Source: Bacteroidaceae bacterium
GTDB taxonomy: Bacteria; Bacteroidota; Bacteroidia; Bacteroidales; Muribaculaceae
Direction: 5' to 3'
DNA: 64,000 nucleotides
Assembly: GCA_021768245.1 (NCBI GenBank)
Contig: JAETNO010000002.1
Span: forward strand, 62,001 to 126,000
Positions 26,786 to 34,590 of the stretch are shown here, one piece after another. The position numbers and the translations under genes are program-made. The notes below the pieces were generated by a model. It did no database searches, was not told where the DNA came from, and saw only the letters and a list, made by a program, of their open reading frames with translations. Position 1 is the stretch's first letter. Every line of letters begins with the position of its first letter.

Positions 26786-27289
26786 ATGAAAAAGATTGGT
26801 ATATTTTACGGCTCTACAACCGGCGCCACGCTCAGTGTGGCAGAGGAGATAGCTAAGCAGCTCGGTGTCAGTCCGGCCGATGTCCACGATGTGGCCTCCG
26901 CAGCCCCTTCGTCGGTAGGCGATTATGACGTGCTTGTCATAGGGGCGAGCACATGGGGTGCAGGCGACCTCCAGGAAGATATGGCGACTTTCCTCGATGG
27001 GGTCTCGTCTCTTGACCTTGAAGGCAAGGAGGTGGCGATATTCGGTTGCGGAGATGATTCCATGTCCGACACTTTCTGCAATTCGGTGGGGGAGATATAT
27101 CATCGCCTCCATGGCACGAAAGCGATGTTCATAGCTCCGTTCAACAACGACGGCTATGACTACAGTCACTCCGAGAGCGATGTCCACGGGATGATTGTCG
27201 GTTTGTGTATCGACAATGTCAACCATCCCGATGAAACTCCTGCGCGCATAAAGGCGTGGGTCGAAGAAATTAAAAAGGAAATAGCCTGA
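26786..27289 (+). CDS. fldA: Flavodoxin
   Basis: This is a small FMN-dependent electron carrier of the long-chain class (167 residues). The FMN phosphate loop is 'YGSTTGATLSVAEEIA' at about 9-24. The isoalloxazine-binding loops are 'STWGAGDLQEDM' near 55 and 'GCGDDSMSDTFC' near 88. It probably serves ferredoxin-type reactions, including radical SAM reduction, but no partner gene is adjacent. No clear -7 promoter element was found in the 246 bp upstream. Confidence 0.95.
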   Translation: MKKIGIFYGSTTGATLSVAEEIAKQLGVSPADVHDVASAAPSSVGDYDVLVIGASTWGAGDLQEDMATFLDGVSSLDLEGKEVAIFGCGDDSMSDTFCNSVGEIYHRLHGTKAMFIAPFNNDGYDYSHSESDVHGMIVGLCIDNVNHPDETPARIKAWVEEIKKEIA

Positions 27290-27345
27290 ATGAAGGAAAT
27301 CCACTGCGTAAAGCATGAGAATAGTGTTATAAAATGTGAAAATGT

Positions 27346-27377
27346 TTTGACGTTGTCGGGAAAAATTCTTAAATTTG
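27346..27377 (+). promoter_or_regulatory. rpmH promoter TTTG-N20-TAAATTTG
   Basis: TTTG (27346-27349), 20-nt spacer and TAAATTTG (27370-27377), an exact consensus, 43 bp above the rpmH ATG. Confidence 0.8.
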
Positions 27378-27420
27378 CACCTCAAAATGTGGAATAACAA
27401 AAGAATAAAAATATACGGCA

Positions 27421-27576
27421 ATGAAAAGAACATTTCAACCTTCTAACAGAAAGAGAGTTAACAAGCATGGTTTCCGTGCCCGCATGTCCACCCCCGACGG
27501 TCGCAAGGTGCTTGCACGTCGTCGTGCCAAAGGCCGTGCCCGCCTCACTGTTTCCGATTCAATCGGTGGCAAGTAA
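27421..27576 (+). CDS. rpmH: Large ribosomal subunit protein bL34
   Basis: The 51-residue, highly basic protein of the 50S subunit begins MKRTFQPSNRKRVNKHGF and contains 'RMSTPDGRKVLARRRAKGR', the complete bL34 signature. It is short enough to be missed by a length filter. A consensus promoter lies upstream and a terminator hairpin downstream. It is not next to rnpA or dnaA here. Confidence 0.97.
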   Translation: MKRTFQPSNRKRVNKHGFRARMSTPDGRKVLARRRAKGRARLTVSDSIGGK

Positions 27577-27609
27577 ATAAAAATCTCTCTTTAGGCCAAT
27601 AAACTTATA

Positions 27610-27632
27610 AGCCCGACGGATTCCGCCGGGCT
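27610..27632 (+). terminator. rpmH terminator
   Basis: AGCCCGACGG and CCGCCGGGCT pair with one internal mismatch, followed by TTTAGGCTT. The hairpin sits 34 bp past the rpmH stop. Confidence 0.7.
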
Positions 27633-27711
27633 TTAGGCTTATATAAAAATAATAGCGATTCCTGCTTGAATTCCGTGAGGGGATAAAATATCAATACCGA
27701 AATAATAATGG

Positions 27712-27753
27712 TGCGCGATATTGCCGGCAAGGCATGTCGCGCATCGTTTTTTT
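27712..27753 (+). terminator. Second terminator, just left of the invertible segment
   Basis: TGCGCGATATTGCC pairs imperfectly with GGCATGTCGCGCA around a 5-nt loop and is followed by TCG and a T7 tract. No gene ends immediately before it. It would insulate the capsule promoter segment from rpmH readthrough, and its reverse face could stop leftward transcripts when the segment is inverted. Confidence 0.65.
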
Positions 27754-27830
27754 CACAATCTCTTAGTAAGAGAGGCTTAAAAATTTGTAATTCACTAATA
27801 TTCAGGGTTATTCTTGATTGAATAAACAGA

Positions 27831-27865
27831 TTTTGCTAAACATTTTTAGCAAATGTTTAGCAAAA
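27831..27865. repeat. 35-bp dyad inside the invertible segment
   Basis: TTTTGCTAAACATTT and AAATGTTTAGCAAAA are perfect 15-bp arms around TTAGC. The dyad sits 34 bp upstream of the -33 box, near the middle of the segment. There is no T tract after it, so an operator or accessory-protein site is more likely than a terminator. Confidence 0.6.
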
Positions 27866-27897
27866 GGCCTTTCTGAGTCAAACGCAAACGATGAAAA

Positions 27898-27929
27898 GTT
27901 GCTTATTTCACAGTTATTTACTAATTTTG
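27898..27929 (+). promoter_or_regulatory. Polysaccharide-locus promoter inside the invertible segment
   Basis: GTTG (27898-27901), a 20-nt spacer and TAATTTTG (27922-27929). The -7 box is exact and the -33 differs in one base. Transcription would start near 27936, at the inner edge of the right repeat, leaving a leader of about 145 nt before the first gene. That is long enough for an antiterminator to load. Confidence 0.7.
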
Positions 27930-28080
27930 CTGTCGAATTTAAGCCTCTCTTACTAAGAGATACTTAAAAATTGCGTAAAATTTCTGCTTTTTTAGTAGTG
28001 GAATCCATACAAGGTATAAGCTCTATTTGCCTCTGTTCTTGCTTGATTATTAGCTGAATAGGGGGTCGGAGAGAATTGCC

Positions 28081-29565
28081 TTGGAAATTCATCATATTAA
28101 CCGTCGCCATCATTTGCAAGATTCAGTGCAGCAAATAATTGGATTGTCTGATGCGTGTGTCTTTTTTCGGATGAAAATCGACGCGACACCAAACGGGAGG
28201 AGTGCCGTAAGCCAGCGGCAAGCGCTTTCCGCCTTTGAGCGTTATCTCGGAGGACGCACCGTTGGATTTGAAGGATTTACTGAGAATCTTCTTCGCGGAT
28301 GGATGGGATGGCTTTTTTATGAAGATTATACCAAGAAAACTTCCCTCTACTATTTGAAAAACCTGTCGTCGCTCTATGGCCGTGCTGTCTCCGAAGGACT
28401 TGCAAAGGATAACGGTATCTTCAGCAGCGTCAGGGAGAGAGTCGGAGAGCTGCCGGATTTCATGTTTTCAAATGAAGTTGACCATTGTGTCGTCAAGAAA
28501 CTCCAGTCACTTGTGCGTAAAGTCATGAATCCTGCCGTCAAGAGTAGTCTTGGTGAGGATATCGTGGCTTTTGCGGTGCTTTGCGGAGGCCTTGATTTCG
28601 ACAGCATAGCGCATTTTAGAAAGGATGGATATAAGGGTGACGACCCTGCAATAATAGAAATCGCAGAAAGATATGCCAAGCCTAAAAACAGCTATCTCTT
28701 TCCATTTCGGCAGTCGGAGCGTACGCCACGGCAGCTTCGTGCGGCACTCGGCGCTCTTTTTGCAGATGCGCTGACAGGAGTGGGCCTCCGTAAATTCAAT
28801 CCCCCGGAAGATACGGCCCGATGGCTCTGGAGCAACGTTGCGTTAAGTTGCAGTGTGAGTCATGAAACGGTGGCAGGATGTCTGAGCGGTAGGCCATTGC
28901 TAAGCCCCGTTTTCGCCATGGTCAGCCCGGGTGAGGTCTCGGAACAGGAAAGAGCCGACATCATTTCGCTCGTGGGCCATACGCTGAGCGACGACCCTGC
29001 CCAATGGCATGCCATGCACCTGCGTCCCGGCATGGATATCGAAAAACTCCGAGAGCGTTTCCGCGTCTATCGCGAGGAACTCCGTGAGCCCGAGATTTAT
29101 TATCCCTGCGAGGAGATTGCCCGTCGAATCGGTCACAAGCTCGTCTATGAGAACCGCCCCGTGGTATCCGGATTAATATTCTTTAGGAGCCGAATGTCGG
29201 AAATCGCCACTATGTTCCGCCGGATAGGTGACCTCGCGTGGTGCTATCGCAACGGCGAATCCTACGCCGTGATTCCTCAGTCGCAGATGGAAGTATATCA
29301 AGCCGCTATCGGCATATTCACCCCTGAGACCCGGCTGTATCCGGCAGGAACAGTCGACCTCCGGGAAGGTGACACAGTGAAAATCATAGGAGGCCCGTTT
29401 CTTGGCCGTGAGGGAATATTCAATACAGTCGTTGAACAACGGAAAGGCAATGCTTCAAGCCCCCGCACACTATTCCGCCTCCTGCTCCCCGACAACAACG
29501 GCATAGAATGGATTGTCGACACCGACCCGCGTCTTGTAAGGAAAGTATCAAATGAGAGCGCTTAA
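28081..29565 (+). CDS. Fusion: degenerate tyrosine-recombinase-like fold + UpxY/NusG-type NGN-KOW antiterminator
   Basis: The 494-residue protein opens the polysaccharide locus. Residues about 40-125 look like a SAM-like core-binding domain ('SQRQALSAFERYLGG', 'TSLYYLKNLSSLYGRAVSEG'). Residues about 130-300 resemble a recombinase catalytic domain, but the expected residues are lost. The box I Arg position reads Asp172. The HxxRH box reads D244-T-A-R247-W. The expected His and Tyr positions read about Gly270/Arg271 and Phe278. From about 307 ('QWHAMHLRPGMDIEKL') it matches an UpxY/RfaH NGN domain with 'PVVSGLIFFRS'. The KOW segment is 'LREGDTVKIIGGPFLGREGI' (427-446). The TTG at 28081 is preferred because GGAGAG lies 7 nt upstream and a stop at 28051 closes the frame; ATG 28171 is the alternative. 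Inferred role: locus-specific antitermination, with the N-terminal fold perhaps binding DNA. Confidence 0.8.
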   Translation: MEIHHINRRHHLQDSVQQIIGLSDACVFFRMKIDATPNGRSAVSQRQALSAFERYLGGRTVGFEGFTENLLRGWMGWLFYEDYTKKTSLYYLKNLSSLYGRAVSEGLAKDNGIFSSVRERVGELPDFMFSNEVDHCVVKKLQSLVRKVMNPAVKSSLGEDIVAFAVLCGGLDFDSIAHFRKDGYKGDDPAIIEIAERYAKPKNSYLFPFRQSERTPRQLRAALGALFADALTGVGLRKFNPPEDTARWLWSNVALSCSVSHETVAGCLSGRPLLSPVFAMVSPGEVSEQERADIISLVGHTLSDDPAQWHAMHLRPGMDIEKLRERFRVYREELREPEIYYPCEEIARRIGHKLVYENRPVVSGLIFFRSRMSEIATMFRRIGDLAWCYRNGESYAVIPQSQMEVYQAAIGIFTPETRLYPAGTVDLREGDTVKIIGGPFLGREGIFNTVVEQRKGNASSPRTLFRLLLPDNNGIEWIVDTDPRLVRKVSNESA

Positions 29566-30394
29566 GATAAAACCGTCGGAATGGCCCATACCCGATGCGC
29601 GCGACATCGATATAGCCGATGCCCGTGAGACCGTGGCTTTCAGCCGGCTGCTTCTGATGTATGCCCGGCGTGAAGGCTGCATGAATCTTGACGGACACCG
29701 CCCGACCGCTGCGGAGACAGAAATAAGGATGTCGATGCGCGTTCTTGCCGACAGGATAAGGAACCATATGCCCGGATATCGCGATGAGGACCTGTATGAC
29801 ATAGTCAGCAACCACGAACTCCTTCACCGCATAGGCTATCATGAGATACCCGACCAAAAGAGGAAGGAGGACTGGTTTGGACGGTATTTCGGCTCATGGC
29901 TCGACGGGAATCCTGCTATCTCGGAAGCCGACATCTACGGCATGATAGCGCCAAAAGCACGCCTCAACCCGGCAAAGGTCAATTCCCGCCAGCTCAGCGC
30001 GTACTGCTCGCTGAGAGACGAATGGTGTAAGGTCCTTGAGGCGGATTCCCGCTTTATCGGAATCTCGGAGGCGGAAAACTGCCATCGTCTTTCGCTCCTT
30101 CTTGACGAACCACTCCGATATCGCTACCGCGACAGGGAGACGGCCATGAAACTCGCCTGGATTGACGCAAACCAGGTCGGCGACCTATCGCGGCTCTCCA
30201 CCGATGCGCTCATGCACTACCGCGTGTTCGACGCCAAAGCTCACCACCTCGCCATGCGCACGGGCCATCTGACAAAAGGAGCGACATCCCCATCCGCCAC
30301 CCGCGACCGCGAAATCATAACCCTCCTCACCACCCGCCCCGACCTCCACCCCTACGACCGCCAAGCCTTCGGGCTGATGATGGAAATATTATGA
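29552..30394 (+). CDS. Unknown protein in the UpxZ position
   Basis: I do not recognise this 280-residue soluble protein. It is rich in charged residues and helices, with His-containing segments such as 'SNHELLHRIGYHE' and 'DAKAHHLAMRTGHL', and no signal or membrane segment. It overlaps the antiterminator gene by 14 bp, so the two are translationally coupled. Both are G+C-rich compared with the AT-rich sugar genes that follow. In Bacteroides capsule loci the second gene is upxZ, an inhibitor of other loci's antiterminators. This protein is longer than UpxZ and not obviously related, so the parallel is positional only. Confidence 0.7.
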   Translation: MRALKIKPSEWPIPDARDIDIADARETVAFSRLLLMYARREGCMNLDGHRPTAAETEIRMSMRVLADRIRNHMPGYRDEDLYDIVSNHELLHRIGYHEIPDQKRKEDWFGRYFGSWLDGNPAISEADIYGMIAPKARLNPAKVNSRQLSAYCSLRDEWCKVLEADSRFIGISEAENCHRLSLLLDEPLRYRYRDRETAMKLAWIDANQVGDLSRLSTDALMHYRVFDAKAHHLAMRTGHLTKGATSPSATRDREIITLLTTRPDLHPYDRQAFGLMMEIL

Positions 30395-30418
30395 ATGAAC
30401 TATTGATAAAAATAATAT

Positions 30419-31741
30419 ATGCATATGGAAAAGTATAATATCGCAGTAGCAGGAACCGGTTATGTCGGTATGAGCATGGCGACATTGCTCTCTCAACACA
30501 ATCATGTGACTGCAGTGGACGTTATTCCTGAAAAAATCGAACTTATAAATGAGAAGAAGTCTCCTATTCAGGACGAATATATTGAAAAATATCTTTCTGA
30601 AAAGGAGCTTGATTTGACAGCTACACTTGATGGTGCTTCTGCTTATCGTGATGCTGATTTCGTGGTCATAGCAGCGCCAACTAACTATGACCCTGTAAAG
30701 AACTATTTCGACACATCCCATGTCGAAGAGGTGATTGACCTTGTTTTAGACGTAAATCCGGATGCGGTGATGGTGATAAAATCAACTATCCCCGTAGGAT
30801 ATTGTCGCTCCCTATACATGAAGTATGCTGCATCAGGTGTCAAGCGGCTCAATCTCCTTTTCTCTCCGGAATTCCTGCGTGAAAGCAAAGCCCTTTACGA
30901 CAACCTTTACCCATCGCGAATCATAGTCGGTATACCTAAGATAATCGAACGGGAGCAGTTTGCCGAAGAAAACGCGGCAATACGTGCTATCGCCGATATA
31001 GAGAAACTTGAATCCTCTGCCCGGCTCTTCGCCACTCTCCTTCAGCAGGGCGCAATAAAGGAGGATATACCCACATTGTTTATGGGAATGAAAGAGGCTG
31101 AGGCTGTGAAACTCTTCGCCAACACCTACCTTGCACTGAGAGTAAGCTACTTCAATGAGCTTGACACCTATGCCGAGGTCAAAGGCCTCGATTCAAAAGC
31201 CATTATCGATGGGGTCAGTCTCGACCCCCGTATAGGTACACACTACAATAATCCGTCATTCGGTTATGGTGGCTACTGTCTTCCTAAAGATACCAAGCAA
31301 CTTCTTGCCAATTATTCCGACGTACCACAGAACATGATTAGCGCGATAGTCGAAAGCAACCATACCCGGAAGGATTTCATTGCCGACCAGGTGCTCCGTA
31401 AGGCCGGTTACTATGATTACGCTACGGAAAACTCTTACGGGGCATCAAAAGAACGGCATTGTGTGATAGGTGTCTACAGACTCACTATGAAATCCAACTC
31501 CGACAACTTCCGCCAGTCGTCAATTCAGGGCGTGATGAAGCGCATAAAGGCGAAGGGTGCCGAGGTAGTAATCTACGAGCCAACACTTGAAGACGGTACC
31601 ACATTTTTCGGAAGCCGTGTGATTGGTGACCTCGATGAATTCAAATCAATGTGTGACGTCATAATCGCCAACCGCGCCGACGCCAGCCTCTCCGAAGTAT
31701 CCGATAAAGTATATACCCGCGACCTGTTCGGTAGGGATTGA
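30419..31741 (+). CDS. Nucleotide-sugar (UDP-glucose type) 6-dehydrogenase
   Basis: This cytoplasmic enzyme oxidises a UDP-hexose to the uronic acid using two NAD. The 440 residues have the N-terminal Rossmann motif 'VAGTGYVGMSMATLLSQ', 'KSTIPVGYC', 'FSPEFLRE', the catalytic Cys in 'GYGGYCLPKDTKQ', and a C-terminal UDP-binding domain. It is closest to the UDP-glucose dehydrogenase group, and GDP-mannose cannot be excluded by eye. The second Met (30425) may be the true start. It supplies an acidic sugar for the polysaccharide and is the first of the biosynthetic genes. Confidence 0.9.
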   Translation: MHMEKYNIAVAGTGYVGMSMATLLSQHNHVTAVDVIPEKIELINEKKSPIQDEYIEKYLSEKELDLTATLDGASAYRDADFVVIAAPTNYDPVKNYFDTSHVEEVIDLVLDVNPDAVMVIKSTIPVGYCRSLYMKYAASGVKRLNLLFSPEFLRESKALYDNLYPSRIIVGIPKIIEREQFAEENAAIRAIADIEKLESSARLFATLLQQGAIKEDIPTLFMGMKEAEAVKLFANTYLALRVSYFNELDTYAEVKGLDSKAIIDGVSLDPRIGTHYNNPSFGYGGYCLPKDTKQLLANYSDVPQNMISAIVESNHTRKDFIADQVLRKAGYYDYATENSYGASKERHCVIGVYRLTMKSNSDNFRQSSIQGVMKRIKAKGAEVVIYEPTLEDGTTFFGSRVIGDLDEFKSMCDVIIANRADASLSEVSDKVYTRDLFGRD

Positions 31742-31772
31742 CAACGAATCGATTCTTTTACGGTGAAAATAT

Positions 31773-33299
31773 ATGGCTTCCGATAACAATAAGCGAATAG
31801 CAAAAAATACAATGTTTATGTATTTTAGGATGTTCCTGCAAATGGGGATAACCTTATATTCGACTCGTATTGTCCTCTCGGTTCTTGGCGTAAATGATTT
31901 TGGTATATACAATGTTATTGGTGGCGTTATTGGTATGTTAGGCTTCTTTAGAAGCTCCATGAGTATCGCAACACAGAGATATATGAACTATTCGATGGGG
32001 AAACATGACCCAATAGGAGTTAGAAATGTTTTTTCCGCATCGGTAATAGGGCATTTATTCCTAATTATTATAACTATAATTATCGCCGAAACGATAGGTT
32101 TATGGTTCGTAAAAAATAAATTAGTTATATCAGGAGCAAGTATTGATGATGTTATATTTGTATATCAAACGGTTATTGTCTCATTTATTATAAATTTATT
32201 TATAGTCCCATATAATTCAGCGATTCTTGCATATGAAAAGATGTCATTTTTTGCGATTCTCTCAATCTCGGAAGTGATATTAAAACTAATCCTTATTGTA
32301 ATACTTTCGTATACCGATTATGACAAGCTAAGGTTATATGCTTTTCTTATGATGGGAGTCAGTGCTATTGTCGGAATTATATATATATACTATTGTTCAA
32401 TGCGATTCCCGGCATGTAAATTAAAATGGATATGGGATAAGATTTTATATAAAAAGATATTCACATTTTCAGGATGGATTCTTTTAGGTGATTTTTCCTT
32501 TTTTTCATCTACGCAGGGAATAAATATTTTGATGAACTTATATTTTGGCCCTGTATTGAACGCGGCAAGAGCTATATCGGAGCAAGTAAATCAGGCCATA
32601 AATTCATTTTCATCTAATTTTATGTTGGCGGTGAGGCCATCGATAATAAAAAACTATGCGGAGAATGAGATTGAAAAATCATTTAAACTTGTCTTTATGT
32701 CAACAAAATTCTCATTCTATTTATTGCTTATATTAGCAATACCTATATTATACAATATTGATATTATATTATCCGTGTGGTTGGAAAATGTTCCGCAACA
32801 TGCTATCATATTTACCCAATTGATAATAGTAAATCTGCTAATACATAGTGTCACGACTCCTCTATCATTTATTATACAGGCAGATGGGGATATCGTGCAG
32901 CATCAAATAGCAGTCTCTATCGGTTTTTGGATAATTGTCATTGGGACATGGATTTTTTATAAATTGGGGATGTCCGCAATTTATGCATATTATATCACTA
33001 TTGCTATAAGTGTTGTCGATATCCCTGTTAGATTATTAATATTGAAAAACATTATCAAATTTCCATATAAGAAATATTCGTTATCCGTATTGGTGCCTAT
33101 ATTAAAAACGGGGATACTTTCTTTCTTTTTATGTTTCTTATTGAGACATATAATATATAATGGTGATATTGTCGGTGCTATCATATATTCGATAGGCTGC
33201 ATTGGATTGGTATTGCCTATAATATATTATTTCGGAATGAATAAAGAAGAAAGAGGATATGTTGTAAGATACATATATGGAAAGATACATAGCATGTAA
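31773..33299 (+). CDS. Polysaccharide repeat-unit flippase, Wzx-type
   Basis: The 508-residue integral membrane protein has about 12-14 membrane helices and the MOP/MATE-superfamily pattern ('FMYFRMFLQMGITLYSTRIVL' region, 'GVNDFGIYNVIGGVIGMLGF'). It would flip undecaprenyl-linked repeat units to the periplasm. It is very AT-rich relative to the core genome, like the next eight genes, which suggests horizontal transfer of the biosynthetic block. The Wzy candidate follows directly. Confidence 0.88.
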   Translation: MASDNNKRIAKNTMFMYFRMFLQMGITLYSTRIVLSVLGVNDFGIYNVIGGVIGMLGFFRSSMSIATQRYMNYSMGKHDPIGVRNVFSASVIGHLFLIIITIIIAETIGLWFVKNKLVISGASIDDVIFVYQTVIVSFIINLFIVPYNSAILAYEKMSFFAILSISEVILKLILIVILSYTDYDKLRLYAFLMMGVSAIVGIIYIYYCSMRFPACKLKWIWDKILYKKIFTFSGWILLGDFSFFSSTQGINILMNLYFGPVLNAARAISEQVNQAINSFSSNFMLAVRPSIIKNYAENEIEKSFKLVFMSTKFSFYLLLILAIPILYNIDIILSVWLENVPQHAIIFTQLIIVNLLIHSVTTPLSFIIQADGDIVQHQIAVSIGFWIIVIGTWIFYKLGMSAIYAYYITIAISVVDIPVRLLILKNIIKFPYKKYSLSVLVPILKTGILSFFLCFLLRHIIYNGDIVGAIIYSIGCIGLVLPIIYYFGMNKEERGYVVRYIYGKIHSM

Positions 33300-34557
33300 C
33301 GATAATAATAGGCTAATGGAAGCTAATTGTGACATACTGAATCAGTATAAAGTATATCTAATGCTTATACTTCCTGTATTTATTATTAATCCGACGATAG
33401 GTATTATCGTTTCCGCTTTATTGCTGTTATATTCGAACCATAAGGATAACTTGTTGAATCCTTTCTTTATCCTTTTAAGTGTATGGCTTTCACTTATAAA
33501 TGTCACAAAAATTCCTGCCGGCGACCAATTGGGTTATCTGCAATATTTCAATCAAGCCCGAGATATGGATATGGTTTTATGGTGGCGGGAAGTAACAGGC
33601 GGAAGCATGAAGGAGCCTTTATTTTATTTGTTTACTTATTTTTCTCAATACTTTTTTGCTGGACAATCTAAAATATATTTCTTCTTTCTCTCTTTAATTA
33701 ATTATGTTTTGCTTTTTATTACAACAGCTAAACTGGCTAAGGCCGTTAATGCCGGATTCATATACGCATTTACGGGCATTATAATAAGTGCCTTTTTTAC
33801 ACAGTATTTCTCGTTGACCCTGCATGTAGTAAGGCAGATAATCGCTTGTACACTTGTGTTATACGGTATAGTTCTCAGGGCAATTGATGGACGACCACAT
33901 TACGTTGTTATTTTATGCGCTGTATTAGTGCATACATCTGTCGCTTTCTTGGCGATATTAGGTTGTATACCGTGGTTCTATAATAAGCTGAAAAGATGGC
34001 AGATTATGATATGTTCGACAATATTGGTATTGTTTATATTATTGTTTGGTACAATCGGTAAATTATTACTTGAATATTCCGGAGAGGGAGTAACATCTTA
34101 TGCATTTAGCCGAATGAAGGATGATGCAACCGATGGAAGTGGGGAAGTATCGTTATTACTTCTTCTTATTATTTTAGTGCCCATGATATTCATATCATTA
34201 AAACTCGTTTGTTTTGACCTCCCTCGAAATCGCTATAAACTCGTATCATGCAATGGCCGTGAAACGTCTCCATTTTATCCGATAGCATATATATTTATAA
34301 TACTGAGTGGTTTCATTTTGGGCATGTCTGGGGCTCCTCTTATTCAATATCGTTTTGCGATGATGAGTTATACCTTTATTCCAATTATAATTCCATATTT
34401 ATTCTATAAAACAAATGTAATTAAATACGTTTATCTTCCTCTAATCTGTATTTTTTTTATTGTAAGGTTTTTCATATATCATAATGTTGGGACGTTTAAA
34501 TATGCTCCAATTTCTGATTTAATTCTAAATACTTTGCCTCATTATTTTATTAAATAA
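33277..34557 (+). CDS. EpsG-like polysaccharide polymerase, Wzy candidate
   Basis: A 426-residue membrane protein with about 10-12 helices and the EpsG-family look ('LHVVRQIIACTLVLYGIVL', 'LVHTSVAFLAIL'). The family polymerises repeat units on the periplasmic face. Sequence conservation is low, and the Wzy call rests on topology and its place after Wzx. The ATG at 33277 overlaps wzx by 23 bp. The ATG at 33316, which follows TAGG, would leave a 16-bp gap and is equally plausible. Confidence 0.75.
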   Translation: MERYIACNDNNRLMEANCDILNQYKVYLMLILPVFIINPTIGIIVSALLLLYSNHKDNLLNPFFILLSVWLSLINVTKIPAGDQLGYLQYFNQARDMDMVLWWREVTGGSMKEPLFYLFTYFSQYFFAGQSKIYFFFLSLINYVLLFITTAKLAKAVNAGFIYAFTGIIISAFFTQYFSLTLHVVRQIIACTLVLYGIVLRAIDGRPHYVVILCAVLVHTSVAFLAILGCIPWFYNKLKRWQIMICSTILVLFILLFGTIGKLLLEYSGEGVTSYAFSRMKDDATDGSGEVSLLLLLIILVPMIFISLKLVCFDLPRNRYKLVSCNGRETSPFYPIAYIFIILSGFILGMSGAPLIQYRFAMMSYTFIPIIIPYLFYKTNVIKYVYLPLICIFFIVRFFIYHNVGTFKYAPISDLILNTLPHYFIK

Positions 34558-34590
34558 TATTTGACATAAAATAAATTTGGTTATTCCCTT

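Larger units (their letters stand above)
27758..27961. repeat. Candidate invertible promoter segment bounded by 24-bp inverted repeats
   Basis: The 24 bases at 27758-27781 and 27938-27961 are exact reverse complements, separated by 156 bp. Each repeat contains the 15-bp palindrome TCTCTTAGTAAGAGA. Homology stops sharply at both ends of the repeats. Between them lie a 35-bp dyad and, near the right end, a consensus promoter pointing at the polysaccharide genes. In Bacteroides, capsule loci are switched by site-specific inversion of exactly such repeat-flanked promoters. As assembled, this copy is in the ON orientation. No recombinase gene with intact catalytic residues is in the window, so the enzyme would act in trans. 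Confidence 0.75.

Noticed and set aside
26765..27433. 222-codon minus-strand frame over the flavodoxin gene
   Set aside because: It is antisense to a clear flavodoxin and resembles no protein; a shadow frame.
28081..29000. An active phage-type integrase gene at the head of the capsule locus
   Set aside because: The fold pattern is there, but the Arg, His and Tyr positions needed for catalysis are replaced and the protein continues into an NGN-KOW antiterminator. It cannot be called an active recombinase.
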